A stretch of 64,000 nt of DNA from Anadara kagoshimensis (Eukaryota; Mollusca; Bivalvia; Arcoida; Arcidae): positions 7,141,298-7,205,297 of the forward strand of contig CM037863.1 in assembly GCA_021292105.1 (NCBI GenBank), in the 5' to 3' direction. The translations under genes were made by a program, and so were the position numbers. Within the stretch, counting starts at the first letter, position 1. Each line of letters begins with the position of its first letter. Of this stretch, positions 12,553-26,042 are shown in pieces. The notes beneath the pieces are model-generated. The model searched no databases and was not told the DNA's origin. It saw only the letters and a list, made by a program, of their open reading frames with translations.

Positions 12553-14588
12553 AGTGTACGTTGACGTTATTTATTTTTGAATAACTATTTTTCCATTTAT
12601 TTCTATCACATGTTTTAAAATGCTACGTTTAAAAATCATATTTTTGTATTTTTAAAACTACAAAAAATCATGACACATATGACATTATGCTTTTTTAGAA
12701 AAAAAACACAAGCAATTTGCCACGATTATGCATCTAATAAAGAACTTCACTAAGTATTGAAATGTATTTTATTAGTAAATTTCAAAAGCAACAAAATCTT
12801 TATTGTCATTCAAACACTACTGAAAAACACGAAATAAACGACAGATTAAAATAATATTCTCATATTACTGGATCAGAAACATATAGCTGTATGTTGTCAT
12901 TGTATGGAAGCTTATTTGTGTCATGAATCTTCGTGTCTGGTTTCCTTATTTTCATGCTTTGTTCATGGTAAGCAAAACATATGTACTTGTATTTGGCTTC
13001 CACCTTCTCCCTTTTCTCTTGTGAAAAATCACGTTTTTAACTTATTATTTCAAACATTTTATTTTCCGTTTCCTATTGTGATTTGGAGATTCACAGGTAT
13101 TTTCGTGTTTGATTTGAATGCTGTACTTATAAGACCTCTTGACATATTATCGAGTCGACAAAAGACGGTACACACTACATGACTCAACGCATGAAGTTAA
13201 CACTCTTTACAAATATTTTAGTTACTCAGTGATTTAGTGACAAAATATGGAAATATGTGGAGTCATTAAAATTTATTTTGGGCGACGCGATAGCTAATAT
13301 ATCTCACCGAAGATCTTTATCTTTAAGATGTCAAAACATTAGTACATCTACAGAAACAACAAACTGCTTTGACGACGTCATTGTTTATACAGGTAGCAGG
13401 GGACGTAATCGCTACTGGCCTCATATTTATGGGGACAAGGAAGATGATTATTAGTGACCGAATACAACCCCATATTAGGTTATTAATTGACCAATGGGAA
13501 TAAAGGTTTTTATTTAAGGTGAAATAAACAAACATGTTCAGCGCCGTATCACTTTTTTATCTTTCATTATTTTATTGATTCATTTTTACTTAAAATGATT
13601 GTGTTTATTTTCGTTACTCAGTCGCAAGACAAAACATGTTGTGGCAGATATAAGATTCAATACCTAACTGATCTTCAAAGTAGGAACAAAAACTAATCAT
13701 TCTTCCTGTAATAAGAGCACCTTTTACAGAATATCATGTCAAGGATACATGTTTAACACACAGGAACCGGAAATATTAAATAAAATAATGCAATAAATTT
13801 TAAAAATCTCTTTAAGTTATAGCAGGTTCATTTAAGAATATTTTAGCTAGAGTGGTAAACGTATAGTTTCTCTTTGTTATATTTTTAAAAAAAAAAAACA
13901 AACAAACTAACTAATAATACAAGATCCGTTACATTTAAAATTTCCAAATCGTACAATATGAGTTTACAATAATGTAGTGATTTTATATTTGTGACGTTAG
14001 ATGTTCGTGTTAAGTGAAACGTATTGTTTCTTTGCTTTCGCTCTTGGAGATATTTAAAATACAAAATAACTGCATTACATGTATTGATTTTTCAAAAATA
14101 TTTATAAGTTTATAATTGTTTTATATATTGTTTTGTTGAATTTCACATATATTTCAATATTTCTTTTATGATTATACGTCATTAATTTATGATTTTAAAA
14201 ATAAAAATCTAAATATAAATTTCGATTTTAATTCCAATGAAGTGGCATCTTTTAAAATCAATGTTATCAATATGCTTGAATGTTGTTTTTTGTTTGTTTG
14301 TATTTCAGACGTTTTGATGATGAAGGGTATTAGCCCTGTTTGTATTCCCCGACATAAAGGCGTCATAGATGGCGATATAATCTATGATACCTGTGTATTT
14401 TATTTTCCGTTTGTTTTGTATTTCCTTAAATACATTTTTTTTTTGAAAATGATTTGTTCCTAGCCTATCCAACACCTCAAGCATTTAATTTAACGTTATC
14501 TGCTATTTTAACCGCCTGTTGATGTGAAGCTCGTAAAATAAAATCATCAGTTCATTTAAATTTGATCTAGTACAAAAGTTGTCAATCC

Positions 14589-14735
14589 AAAACAAACATG
14601 CTTATTTATGTACATACCACAATCCTAAAGCAAAGAGTTTGCAGCTTGCAAATAGGCAAAACACTCGAACTTCGACCTAGGAAGTAAGGTCAGATGTTCC
14701 GGAAGGGTAAACACCTGCTGTTTTGTTAGCTACAA
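14589..14735 (+). repeat. Family A copy, 5' half
   Basis: AAAACAAACATGCTTATTTA start, CACTCGAACTTCGACCTAGG and TGTTTTGTTAGCTAC are seen. The copy stops there. Confidence 0.75.
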
Positions 14736-15735
14736 AATAAAGAATTAATACATAGCGTATTTCTTTTATGTTTCACACCACATATAGTTTTGTGGTGGAA
14801 AGAAATATGATGGACATAGGCTATTTGTCATATATCATGAGTTACCTCTCTTGTAACATAATATATAAATCTATATGTTCTAGGCGGAATGACAATATCG
14901 ATGACAATTGTTTTTGTTTTAATATTGTTTGTATCGCTCAGACTTAATTACAGAGTAAGATGGTGCCAAAGTTGTGTACTTGGGTTCATCAAATAACTGC
15001 AACAGATATAAGGCCACAGAAACTATTACTGTTTATGTCGATGTTTTGTTGAAGGATATAACTTTATATTATATATAGCAATTGTTAAAATTTTGACTTT
15101 TAGTAACAGGCATTAACTTGTCGTTTTATGTAAGAGTAGTGGCTTGCAATATCCACTTACAATGACATGTATTCATGACTTAATATTACAAAAACAGAAA
15201 TATGTTATTTTAAATATCAGGTCATCGATGATAATTTTTACCATCTGCTGTTTGATTTAAGATGGCCATCTTGTAAGTCATGGTAGAGTATTCAATATGG
15301 GCAAAGTGTCCGTCTTCTTAATAAATGACTGAACACGCTGTATTTCAAAGATTAAATAAATAAAGTTTATAATCTTAAATGTTTTAGGAATACAACTTGA
15401 AATAAATTAATGACGAAACATATGACTTAACTAGAATAAAAAAGCAGTCATACGCTACTTTAATGATTTAGCTCATACAATAATTCACTTTGGTCGTGCG
15501 TGTTTAATGATATGCTTTATTTTTGTTTGTTTTTTAATTGTTTATTTGTTTTTTATAAATATTCAAGTCATATTTTGAAAACTTATTAACTGATTAAAAT
15601 CAAATGTATCATTTCGAAATGTACACTTCAGTAGTCACTTATGAATTCTGTAGTTTTTGTCCACATTTACTGTTGACTTTAGGGAATAGACGTTGCAATT
15701 GATCTATTGTCAATCGACAATTTTAAGTCAGCTTC

Positions 15736-16062
15736 TAATCATAATCGAACATACTAATCCATGACTGAATCACAATCCAGAAGCAAAGTAGAAACTTTGG
15801 AACTGACAAGTCAGTTTACACACGTGAACTTCCACCAGGAAAGTGAGACCGGGTGCAACGGGAGGATAAGTACCTCGTTTTTAGCAAACTACACCCGCCA
15901 CGTGTGTTATCAAAATTATGTGAAAGTAAATGGAACTATGGGACGTCAAATATATCCAGGGCAATCCTGGACACAGACACATCAAACTTATCAACAATAC
16001 TGTGATGATAGCCATAAAACTTTCGAGGGCCTCTATAAGCCTAGCCTTGCAGTATTCATAAC
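15736..16062 (+). repeat. Family A copy, near full length
   Basis: Starts TAATCATAATCGAACATACT. All landmarks are present through GGGCCTCTATAAGCCTAG and CTTGCAGTATTC; the extreme 3' end is missing. The 101- and 76-residue open frames over it are by-products of the repeat. Confidence 0.85.
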
Positions 16063-16099
16063 CTAACTTTTTTGTTTTTGTACCCAGAAATCGCAAACC

Positions 16100-16790
16100 C
16101 ACACTTTCCACATTACATGGAGACTTGCATACACTTTTCCGACTCTCTCATCATTATATGCGATGTAACATCTAATCTAAAGTCTGTTTACAACCAATTA
16201 GTCTCTTGGTTTTTGTCCCTTTTCATGGGGTTAACGTGTGGATAAAAATCATAGCTTTTTGCATCGTGAAAACAAGCCCATGCCGTAATGTGGCCTGTTG
16301 TAACCGGTGTCTAATCCACACTCTTTACTTCATATTAAAACTTTTTAATATTGCCTTCGATATCGCTATGTAAATTATTTTAGCGCCATTTTCCTAACCT
16401 TTGCGGCGATACCAAAAACAGGAGTGAGAGGGTTTTTCATATGCTAATCAGTTTCTGTAACGGGTCATTTACACAATCTTCTTCGATTCTACGAAGATAG
16501 TCACTCCAACCACGTGTATATTAATATCACAACCAGTTTTCCTAAAACTTTTTTTTTATTAATTCATATTTTCTGCTACAACGATCAGAAATATTTGTTA
16601 ATATAATTCGAATTGCTAAAGTCAAACTTGACCGACTTTTACAACACGTGTACACCTGATCATGAATACGATAGTTCTTGCCAACCACCAAGTAGATTTG
16701 ACAAAGTTTTTGCAGTCTTTCTGCTTATCCGTACACACGATTTATAATTTTAATTAGTTATCTTAATTTACCAATTAAGAATAATGGTAC

Positions 16791-16829
<39 letters not shown>

Positions 16830-18450
16830 ATTGTCTCAAATAATGATTTGCACGTGAATTGTTTTAAGTTTGTCAAGGTTAAGTATCACCGTTCTTTCGT
16901 GAATTTCAGTAAGAATTATGGTACAACGAGAGAGAGAGAGAGAACGTTGTCTCAAATAATGATTTACAATTGTGGCAAGAATGCTATATTTCGTACAAAA
17001 ATCTTGTAAACAAAAATTTTTAGTACATGACGTACTCTTACGTGCAGAACTATAACACCATATGTGATAAATTTTAAATAATTTTGGGTAATTTTATAAA
17101 CAAATTTATAAAAAAAAATATCCGCCCCTGTCAATCATGGGTAGTGTTGCGTATCAACATATTGTCGATAAGTATTTCTTATGCAAATTAGATCAGTCTT
17201 ACCCTGTCCGAAATGGTTTCGACCAAAATGTAGGACTTAGACAAAATAGCTGTTGCTCAAAATTGACCAAAATTTACGGAGTATGGGGCAAAGCTGAGAA
17301 AAGTTTAAGGATAGAAATATTAAAAATTAATTACGGCATGAATTGTATAATAAATGTACTATTTTACTTTTACACTAAAACGTTTCGTTTTAGAGAATTT
17401 TACGAAAGACCGAGAGACTAAAGGATCGTAAATGGACTTTAGCAGAAAACTATTATAATAATTGTGCTTTTTTTCTTTCATTTGCTTTTAACTTCAAATA
17501 ACAAAAAACCCCATAGTTTTGCTGTTAAAACTTAAAGATTAAACTTTCAATGATTTTGGTAACAGAATTAGAATTAAAGGATTAAAATTTAGTTTGAAAT
17601 AAAATGAAGATTTAAAAGTCTCTTTCTATAAAGGTTTAATGTAATACACATATAAAATGACTGTATGTAAATATGTTTTGGGGATTCCTCCTGTCACAAA
17701 GCAATACGCTTCTTAAGCCAACATCCTTTCTACTGTCATTGCAAATTAATAAGTTAGTTTCTCGGTAGTGAAGTATAAAAGACAGATGAGAGGAGATATG
17801 CAGAGGAGTAAAGTAATGGTGTTTAACGACTCAAGATGCTTTTATATGTACCTATATCGCAGCAATCTTCAGATTTGGGGGAGAAAACCGGAATGTCTTT
17901 AGGACACTACTATAGATTACTCTTTTATCACGGAAAAATTAGTTTGTAATTTCGCGACGACTCTCCGTCGGGATTTCATATATCACGCGAAAATTCCCAA
18001 AATTGCAAAACATGTCGGCAATTTGCTATGACCGTGTAATTTATATACATGTATAACACGACAAGGCGTCTTAGAAAAGGGATCTTATCCATCGCAAATA
18101 TTAACATGGATTGTGGTCGCGAATCAACATATTCGCGAAATGACACTAAGCGGTCTACACGCGAATCGTGATACTAGCGAATCCAAAGTTATTTACAGTA
18201 CATTCCTTCGGTTAGCGATCTATAAACGTTTTCCATTCAGTATCCAAAGTTGAATTTGAACCTATGCGATGCGAGGCATTTGTGATCGCTAGGTAGACTC
18301 GCTTTAAAAACTCGGGCGCCGAGATCTCTTTACTAGAGAGAGAGAAAAAAAGAGAGAATATTGGACATTTTACGTGCTAATTTTGGGTCTTTGTAAAATA
18401 TTAAATCATCTGAAAATAACATATAGATGTATTCTGTCGTAGTGTTAACA
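16100..18450. other. No gene recognised
   Basis: Contains the GA duplication at 16.8 kb and, at 17.94-18.2 kb, a CGCGAA-rich stretch (ATATTCGCGAAATGACAC, ending TATTTACAGTA) that looks like a diverged MITE. A similar CGCGAAA stretch beginning ACTGTAAACTTATTAA lies at 42.29 kb. Confidence 0.5.
16781..16970. repeat. (GA)n microsatellite inside a ~130-bp direct duplication
   Basis: GAAT(A/T)ATGGTACAACGAGAG, (GA)n, GTTGTCTCAAATAATGATTT occurs at 16781 and again at ~16913, with a longer GA run in the first copy. Confidence 0.85.
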
Positions 18451-18455
18451 AAGTA

Positions 18456-18664
18456 CAATACAAACCAGCCAAAAGTGTAACATTAAGTTTATAAATTGGT
18501 ATCAAATCGACAGCTCATCTTGGCCCTTTATTTACCAAATCTCGACAACTTTTCGGCAACATCTATAAATAATTTGGAAGCTTTTCAGAAACTAGCTATC
18601 AATAATTTAACAGCAGAAATTCGACTTCTTAACTCAGTTTTAAACTTTCGACGGGTCTGTACTG
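18456..18664. mobile_element. CAGT MITE copy
   Basis: Left end CAATACAAACCAGCCAAAAG after TA; right end TTTCGACGGGTCTGTACTG before TA. 209 bp. The 81-residue open frame here comes from this MITE. Confidence 0.8.
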
Positions 18665-18669
18665 TACAT

Positions 18670-20150
18670 CTCTATAAGCAAAATGTGATGGAAGAGAGAG
18701 AGAGAGTGTTTTTCATGCACCTGTCAACTTGGTTCATTTAACATAGGATCTGTATATATGGCGTATTTTCACCAACACGAACTATATACACCTAAAGGTT
18801 GGGATTGGAAATCCAATGAAAGAGTGTAGAAAGGGTAATTATTAACGATTAGGAGTCATGGTACATCATCTTTATACTAAAACCCTTATCAATTCCGTCC
18901 CTCGTACTGAAGATTTAATATAATGCAAAAGAAAGACTTTTGCCAGTTTTACAAATATAAGTGATATGTAGCGGCAAACGCAGCTTAATACTGAAAACAA
19001 TGCAAAAATGATAAAAACAGTCAAACAAAACAAAACAACAAAATGATAAACATGTTTTGTCTTATGACATAAACTTACCTGCTTACTGAAAGCGGCTAGG
19101 GAAAACTAGTGTAAACCGCGCAGCTGTAAAAAAAAAGTTCCCACATAATGCACAAACTCGCTTTAAAAGCAGACACTAGTTTAATTTGCAATTTACTCTA
19201 TTGAATTTTCAAAGCGAAACATGGCCTGTAGTAAAATGTCTTCAGATTTCAGACATCCAGGTTTTTTTTACTAGTTTTGTGCCTTTCTTGAAATAAACGA
19301 TTATAACGAACAAATATCTTATCAGTAACACGTTGTTAATTAAAAATAAAAAAAACCATACCAATCCTAAACCAAACAACATTCACAAAGCAAAGAAATA
19401 CAAACTTGGAACTGACAAACCAAGTTATAATAAATAGAAAGAATGTTAAAATCACTTCTATTAGACTCGTTTGATAACCAGAAACATTGATTGAAAACCA
19501 TATCCTCTGTTACCGTCCAAAGTAGGGAATTATATAGTACCTGGTTCCAAAATGTGTCTTATTAATCTAGTGTGACTAATTCTTTCATTTACTTGTATTG
19601 TGTCTAAGTTAATGAAATGACCAGTTGACCACAGTGGATTGACCAGTGCATAATTTATTGGAGGTTTTTAAACCTCAATACCCGATTACTCTGAACAACC
19701 AATCAACGGATCACAGCGTGTATTATCACCTAAATTCGAATTCTCACTCGGGTAAATCTTTGTGTGAAAAGGTGTGTCAATTCGCTTACTGAGAGTTATT
19801 TAACATTCCGATTCCAACCACCATCTCAGAACTGACCGACTTGTTTAAGTAATAAATCTGGTTACTAAATGAAATCAAAGATATCTGTTAGGTAAGTATT
19901 TTTGTCATATTTGACAAATGCTACTGATGAACCAGAAAGTTGGTCATTTACTCCGAAAACACTGTGATATATCTATATGTCTTTGTATCAAAAAAGGAGA
20001 CGATTGCCACTTCGGAAACACTACTGCTGCAATATATCTGCTTTTCCTGTTTTGTTTTATTTGGTTCACAGTTAATTTACTATAGCAGAGCTTGTTACCA
20101 CTATGTAAACGTTATACAGCGATCAAAGCTTACGCAAGGACATTACAACC
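18670..20150. other. No feature recognised
   Basis: Short frames without signatures. The faint AACCATACCAATCCTAAACC stretch at 19.35 kb may be a family A remnant. Confidence 0.5.
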
Positions 20151-20154
20151 CCGG

Positions 20155-20448
20155 GGTTGCCAAGGCCCTACAAAGTTTTTTATGGCCGTCATCACTATAA
20201 TATTGAAAATTAGATGTCTCTGTTTGCAAAATTACCCTAGATGTATTTGACGTCCTGGAGTTTCATGTTTCTTCTATTATGGTGGATGAAATTAGCTGAA
20301 TAGTTTGCGTTTACCCCTCCGGAGCAACCTAGCTCACTTCATTTTTACAGCTGTAATTTCACGTGATTTATTTAATTTGTCAATTTTTTAATTTTTTTCT
20401 GCTTTTGGGTTTGTGATTTGAACATTTGTCTGTATGTTTATGGTTGAT
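20155..20448 (-). repeat. Family A copy, diverged
   Basis: Minus-strand copy with TTGCCAAGGCCCTACAAAG, TATGGCCGTCATCACTATAA, GATGTATTTGACGTCCTGGA and CTCCGGAGCAACCTAGCTCA; the terminal part is T-rich and degraded. Confidence 0.7.
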
Positions 20449-20642
20449 ACATCCTCAATTAAAATTCATCATCAAACTAACGTTAACAGTTTTCCTAATA
20501 TCCTGGAATATGTTTATATTGTCTTGATTGATTTAATGGTATAACTAAATATTAAAAGGTACAATTCTAAGCAACAAAACTGCACTTTTTTGTCGTTAGA
20601 TGTGTCTGTGTGTTTACTACATCAATTTTTAGTTACAAAGTA

Positions 20643-20960
20643 CTGATCAAAAGCAAGCAATGAGTGTCTGAATCAAAATCTAGAAGCAAAGTAATTTTTT
20701 AGAACTGTCAAGTTAGGTTAGACACGTGAACCGCCACCATCAAAGTGAGACTGGGTGCTTAGGAAGGATAAGCACCTCCTGTTTAGCTAGCTACACCCGC
20801 CACGTGTGTAATCAAAATTGTGTGATAGGAACATGGAACTATGAGACGTCAAATATAATCGAGAGATATCCTGGACACAAGAGATATCAAAGTAATAATG
20901 TGATGATGAAAAGAATGCTGTGATGATGCCCATAAATCTTTTGGAGGACCTTGAGTTGAT
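20643..20960 (+). repeat. Family A copy
   Basis: GACACGTGAACCGCCACCAT, TTTAGCTAGCTACACCCGCC, ATGAGACGTCAAATATAATC and the GATGATGCCCATAAA landmark are present. The 3' end is rearranged. Confidence 0.8.
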
Positions 20961-20964
20961 AAGG

Positions 20965-22020
20965 TCAAGGTCTTCTGTAACCGTATACAATTAGTCTTGC
21001 TAGCTACTATATTTGTGGAACAAAGATTGAGATTGACAGGGGAATGGCACTATGAGAATGAAATATTTCATAGATAAAAGGAAACAAAAATATCATAGTT
21101 GTAAACAATATTGTGATTTAGACAATGGTTCTTGATTACGTCAACTGCTGCTTAATCACATCACACACTAAAATTTAAAGGATCATCATTCTGATCCCCA
21201 AGCCTTTAGATCTAAAATTAAAGTGGCAGTTTTGTGAATTTGAAACTATATACAAAGTCCTTTTGAATCTGCATGTATATACGTGCCTTATCTTTCTTCC
21301 ACGTATCCAAATTTTTCATCAATTTTTCATCTCAATATATGCGTCTTGGATTTATTACAGGCGAAACCTCCGCAAATGAAATGTCGTACCAAGCAAATTA
21401 AAAAATAAACAGTTCTATGCGGATTGTATTCATTTCTAGGACAAGAACCGCTGCAAATGAAATTTCATACGAAGGAAGTTAATAAATAAAAAGTTTTTTT
21501 CAATGTCCTATCTTAAACAAAGCTCATTTGAGATCTACATTTACTTAAATTAAAAACTTTTTTAAGCTTGATAAAATAATATAACAACTTCAAATGCAAA
21601 AGCGGTCAAATTTATAGGAAATGATGGCAGTAAGATGGTAATGACAACAGCGCACCTGTCTATCCTGAATGACGTGGAATCTGTATTAATTCTTGGAAAA
21701 GAAGAGGCGTATATTTCCAAACATTAACTGTATGTACATAAGAGAAAGGTTGGGCATTGTTTTCATCCAATTACTGGACATCGTCTTTTATAAGAATCTA
21801 TTTCTGTTTATATTTCCAACTTTGTTCAGTCTTCCAATTGCTTTTTTAGTTATAAGCGCCCTATATAGCCGCCACAGGTGGCGTACTCTTTTCTGAACTG
21901 CACAGAGGTGTCTTTAGCGTGCTCTGTGACACGTAACCTCGGCTTTAATAGAACGTCTTATCTGAAACTATACTGATAGCTTTTAACAACTCTAAAAATA
22001 GCGGGAGATGAAAAAATAAT
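20965..22020. other. No feature recognised
   Basis: A ~50-bp near-duplicate (GCGAAACCTCCGCAAATGAA and AAGAACCGCTGCAAATGAAA) lies at 21.36 and 21.44 kb. Nothing coding. Confidence 0.5.
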
Positions 22021-22024
22021 CTCA

Positions 22025-22112
22025 GAACATTTCCAAGTCCCGAGTGAGGTTTGAGCCCAAAACCCTGGACTTGGAAAGCCAGTGACAGTACCACTCAGCC
22101 ATACCCGCCCAT
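22025..22112 (-). other. tRNA-like (SINE head or tRNA pseudogene)
   Basis: The minus strand reads GGGTATGGCTGAGTGGTACT (A-box-like), then GGCTTTCCAAGTCC and a degraded B box GGGCTCAAACCTCAC. Stems do not close well enough for a functional tRNA. Confidence 0.4.
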
Positions 22113-22605
22113 ATAGCAATTCTCTTGCATGTAATATAAAGATGAAAGACATGCACTTGACAAAACAAGCGAAACTTTAAGAAATCATTTAATGCAGTCA
22201 AGACATCTACCACAGTTCTGTCCTAAAGGACAAAGGTAGACATGGTTTTGAGCTAAAGAGGGTAATTGTTAAGTTACGTGTATTTGTACAAGCCTTCCCT
22301 AACATTTCAGTAAAAAAAATGCTTTGACGTAAATCATTGGGTTTGTTCTTGGTGTTAGTGGCATGTTACCTACACTTAAATTCAAAGAGAAATAACTCGA
22401 GTATCTAGAATGTAGATTTTTCGAATTCTATCTCATATTTGCTTCGCTTTTTCAACAATTAATATATCCACCGAAAGTCGAAAAAATTGTGGTCAACACG
22501 TTTCATATTTGGTGTACTTTATAATTGCCCCATTCAATTCCCATATACGGCAAATGTCGAAACTATTAATAGTAACACTTAAATGTGGCCATAGTTATCA
22601 TGTGT

Positions 22606-22952
22606 CGAATTGAGTAATGTTGTTTAACGCCCCATGCAGAGTAAGAATATTCACTTATATCGAGACGCCACCAGCTATAGACGAAATTAAAGTGCCTGTG
22701 CGATGGCGTTATACAACAGGGTTTCTTTACTGTGCCAAATCAAGCCCACCGTGACACGGGACCTCGTTTATTTTAAGTTCCCCTCCGAAAGAACCGGGAT
22801 ATTTATTTAGTATATTTAGTAATACCGAGTGCTTGGCGAAAGAACAGTCACTTCCCATTTTATTAATTTCAAGTCTTGGGTCAGACCGGGTTGGGGTTCA
22901 AACCAACGACCTTCCACTTACGGAGGAAGAACTCTACCAACTGAGCAGTGGT
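22606..22952 (-). mobile_element. tRNA-headed SINE, full length
   Basis: Reverse head CTCTACCAACTGAGCAGTGG and B box GGGGTTCAAACCAACGACC. The body has GTGACACGGGACCTCGTTTA and ends in TCGAATTGAGTAATG. An A/T insertion (TATTTATTTAGTATATTTAG) interrupts it. Confidence 0.8.
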
Positions 22953-23235
22953 CACAGTTATCATTAATTGATACATTTGTGACTGATTAGTTATTATATC
23001 CTCCCTAAAACAAAAACAAAAACAAAAACAAAAAACTACGAGTGCCCTAAATATGTGACCAAAGTGTGCCCATTCTTCATGCATTTTGTCAAAGGTGTTC
23101 ACTATCTAATGATATATATAACAGACTTTTATCAATTTATACCCTATAGTAAATCGTAATTAAAATGTTTGCACAGATTTAGACAATGCCAGCCGTTCAA
23201 CAGTTATATCAAACTACTAAAAATATGAAAATAAT

Positions 23236-23475
23236 AAATCAAAACAACCAGACCAGTCAGTCCAAATCTCAATCCAAAAGTGAAACCGAATATTTCAAAA
23301 CTGACAAACTGAGTAAAATATGTGGATGTCTACCAGGGTACCTACCACTTGTAAAATTAAAACTGATAATGAAAGTTCACTGAACTATACGATGCCAAAT
23401 ACATATGTATATAGGGCAAGTTTGTTTATAAATATTCATACTTATTCATACTTATGAACAATATTGTGATGACCT
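23236..23475 (+). repeat. Family A copy, degraded
   Basis: AATCAAAACAACCAGACC start and a TTATGAACAATATTGTGATG end flank a body with a large internal loss. Confidence 0.5.
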
Positions 23476-23679
23476 GCATTATACATACCCAATGCATACA
23501 CTATTTTAAATTTTTAAACATTATTATAACAGGCAAGATTTTATTATAATTTTGTTAGTTTGTAATAGGAGGAAAAAATCAAATTTATTCTTGACAGTAA
23601 CGAACACAACCACAACACGATCGAAAAAACTTTTTTTTTCAATATCAGTGCTACACAAAAGCTAATGATAATAATTAAC

Positions 23680-23940
23680 CTCCCTGAGCACCCGGTCTTA
23701 CTTCTCTGTTGTAAAGATCATGTGTTTAACTTCAATTGCCAGATTCAAAAATTCCACTTTGCTTTTTTATTGTGATTTTGACATTGATTATTTTGCTTTA
23801 AGATTACGATGAGGACATGAAATTGTATGTTTGTTTTTAGTTTGCTTTATGATTGAGATTATATACATGGACAAGTATTTTTGTTCTACTTTGCTTTAAG
23901 ATTGTGATGTGGACATTGATGGGTATGTTTGGTTTTGATG
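23680..23940 (-). repeat. Family A 5' half with ~4 tandem copies of its terminal unit
   Basis: CTGAGCACCCGGTCTTACTT and a TTTGCTTTTTTATTGTGATT unit are followed by three further diverged TTTGCTTTAAGATTGTGAT/ACATTGATGGGTATGTTT units. This is the same 48-bp end unit that is amplified at 34.1-35.5 kb. Confidence 0.65.
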
Positions 23941-24271
23941 ATATGGTTCTTAAAAATACCATCAGAAAACCGTCATTATTATTATCAAATATTTATAAAA
24001 CCGAGCATTTTGTAGGCACATTTATACGACGCAGAAAAATATTATTAACAAACAATTCAAGGAAAAGAATGTGATAATTGATATTTCACAAATTTCAGAA
24101 ATGCAAGAAAATCATGTGTGACATTGACACTGCGTACAATGGCGATGGCCTATTTTTTATCCACTTGAATTGCTTATATTTTTATTGAATACCAAAACAA
24201 TATCAACAACCTGAATATAAATGCCGTTTAAAACACATTAAATGATTTTAATATGAGGCCAAGCTTCAAAA

Positions 24272-24395
24272 CAATCAAAAACAAACTCCTTGTTTAAATC
24301 ACAATCCCAATGCAAAGTAATATACACTTGCTTATTTATGTGCAAATCAAAATCCCAAGCCAAAGTAAAATAAAAAACTTTGAAGCTTTCTCAAG
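24272..24395 (+). repeat. Family A terminus, two tandem units
   Basis: AATCAAAAACAAACTCC is followed by two AAATC(A)CAATCCCAA-GCAAAGTAA units and then a short stretch of body ending near AACTTTGAAGC. Confidence 0.6.
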
Positions 24396-25334
24396 AATTT
24401 ATTGTACCTTGTGAAATCAATCACGTTCGTGGTATTTAATTTGCTTTGGTTTCTTGAATACCCTTACCAGCCAATTTACATGTCAACGAAAGTGTATACA
24501 TTTTACAGATCTATCTGAGGAGTAAACCACTAACAACGAATTCATCGCCTAACAAATTGATATTTTTCTTAGAAACGCAAACATAAGTCAACAAAAATTA
24601 TTCCACAGTCCAATTTTGGACGTGATGTATTTAGAAATGAGCACGAGATGACTACAAAAATGGTGTTTAGTTACCTAGACGACCAAAGATAATATGGAAC
24701 ACGGTGTTGAGAATAGTGTTGAACCTGTAAGAAGTAATAGACAAATTAGTATAATCAAGACCAAAGTTATTTATCCCAAAATTTTATTCGATATCTATAA
24801 TTCCTACTAATGAAAAAAATCATAAAAATGAACATTGTTCATAGATAGTTAAAACTCGCTGTTCAGCAGCAACCAACCTGTAGTTGTCGAATTATGAAAT
24901 ACACAGGTATCTGACCTTATTTAAACTTAATTGATAAAAGGAAGTAGAATTACTTTGACGCACATACCCGTCTTTAAAATTGATATTGAATCAGTGTTAT
25001 TTGTTGGAAATGAACAGGCGTATGTTCACAGACACGACCAGTATTCACGTAATACTAGAAGGATGGTCCGTGTCATATATGGTTCTATCATCCCATAAGG
25101 GGATATTATTATGTCATTGAGATATGTTTGTCTATAATTTACTATATCATTATCTCTGTATCTATCTCTCAGAGTTTATCATAAAAATCTGAAAATCCTC
25201 AAAATCTAAGATATACTCTCAAATGCAAAGTATTTTTAAGCTAAATGTGGTTAAATATATTTCGGTTACATATATTTGGTTCTTTAGATACTTTTTCAAC
25301 ACTCTGAAAAAGGTTGATTTCACAATTTCGTCCA

Positions 25335-25400
25335 AGCATGCCTTATAAAGAATTTCATTAAAAACCGGTCGTCTAGTGCTGCAAAATTAACATTGGTATA
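25335..25400 (+). other. Decayed second copy of the hairpin motif
   Basis: AAGCATGCCTTATAAAGAAT, TTCATTAAAAACCGGTCGTC, TAGTGCTGCAAAATTA aligns with the 9.4 kb site, and the flanks (TTTTTCAACA-TCT-GAAAAA before, ACTGGTATAATATTTAATTC-like after) also match. Confidence 0.4.
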
Positions 25401-25504
25401 ATATTTAATTCGGTGATACAGTTTTAGTATTATAGGACAAAAAAATCCTACGTTTTACTCGCATCGGTCCATAAATACGCAATTGAACCACTGATCCTAA
25501 TAAA

Positions 25505-25853
25505 AAATAAACATACTTATCCATGTCCGAATCAAAATTCCGAAGCACAGTGAAAACATTGAAACTGACAAGTTAGATTAAACACGTGAACTTTCATCAG
25601 GAAAGTAAAGCCAGGTGTTACGGAAGGGTATGCACCTCCGGTTTAGCTAGCTACACCTGCCACGTACGAAATCAAAATTGAGTGAATAAAACATGGAGCA
25701 ATGGAACGTCAAATATATCCAGGACAATCCATGGACACAGAGACATCAAACTTATCAACAATACTACGATAACGGTCATAAAAGTTTATGAAGGCACTAA
25801 TAAGCCTACGTTTGCCATATCCCTGGGACAACAGTTTATTTGTAAGCAGCTTG
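25505..25853 (+). repeat. Family A copy, full length
   Basis: Starts AATAAACATACTTATCCATG, ends TTATTTGTAAGCAGCTTG. All internal landmarks are present in order. With the 40.6 kb copy this is one of the two best for building a consensus. Confidence 0.85.
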
Positions 25854-26042
25854 TGTAATTGTGAATCCAATTATAATAATATTAACATAAAATTAAAAGG
25901 TGAACATTTAAATGGTAAACTACACTAAATATTTTTCATATGTAGCTAAGAATAAGAAAAGATAAATAAAATGATCCAATTTTAGATTATTTTCAATTTT
26001 AACAAGATACATTAAAAGCGAGTTAACGGGAATAACTTTGCT

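Larger units (their letters stand above)
7300..14750. repeat. Diverged array of ~2-kb units (about 3.5 copies)
   Basis: The block TTCCTGTAATAAGAGCACC...AATGTCATGTCAAGGATACAT...AACACACAGGAACCGGAAAT recurs at ~8.55, 9.67, 11.5 and 13.7 kb. CATTGTATGGAAGCTTATTT recurs at ~9.00, 10.97 and 12.90 kb (spacing 1973 and 1924). CATCGATATGTCATAAG-type phrases recur at 10.3, 12.17 and 14.26 kb. All are plus-oriented and in the same order, usually with a family A copy following. Confidence 0.75.
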
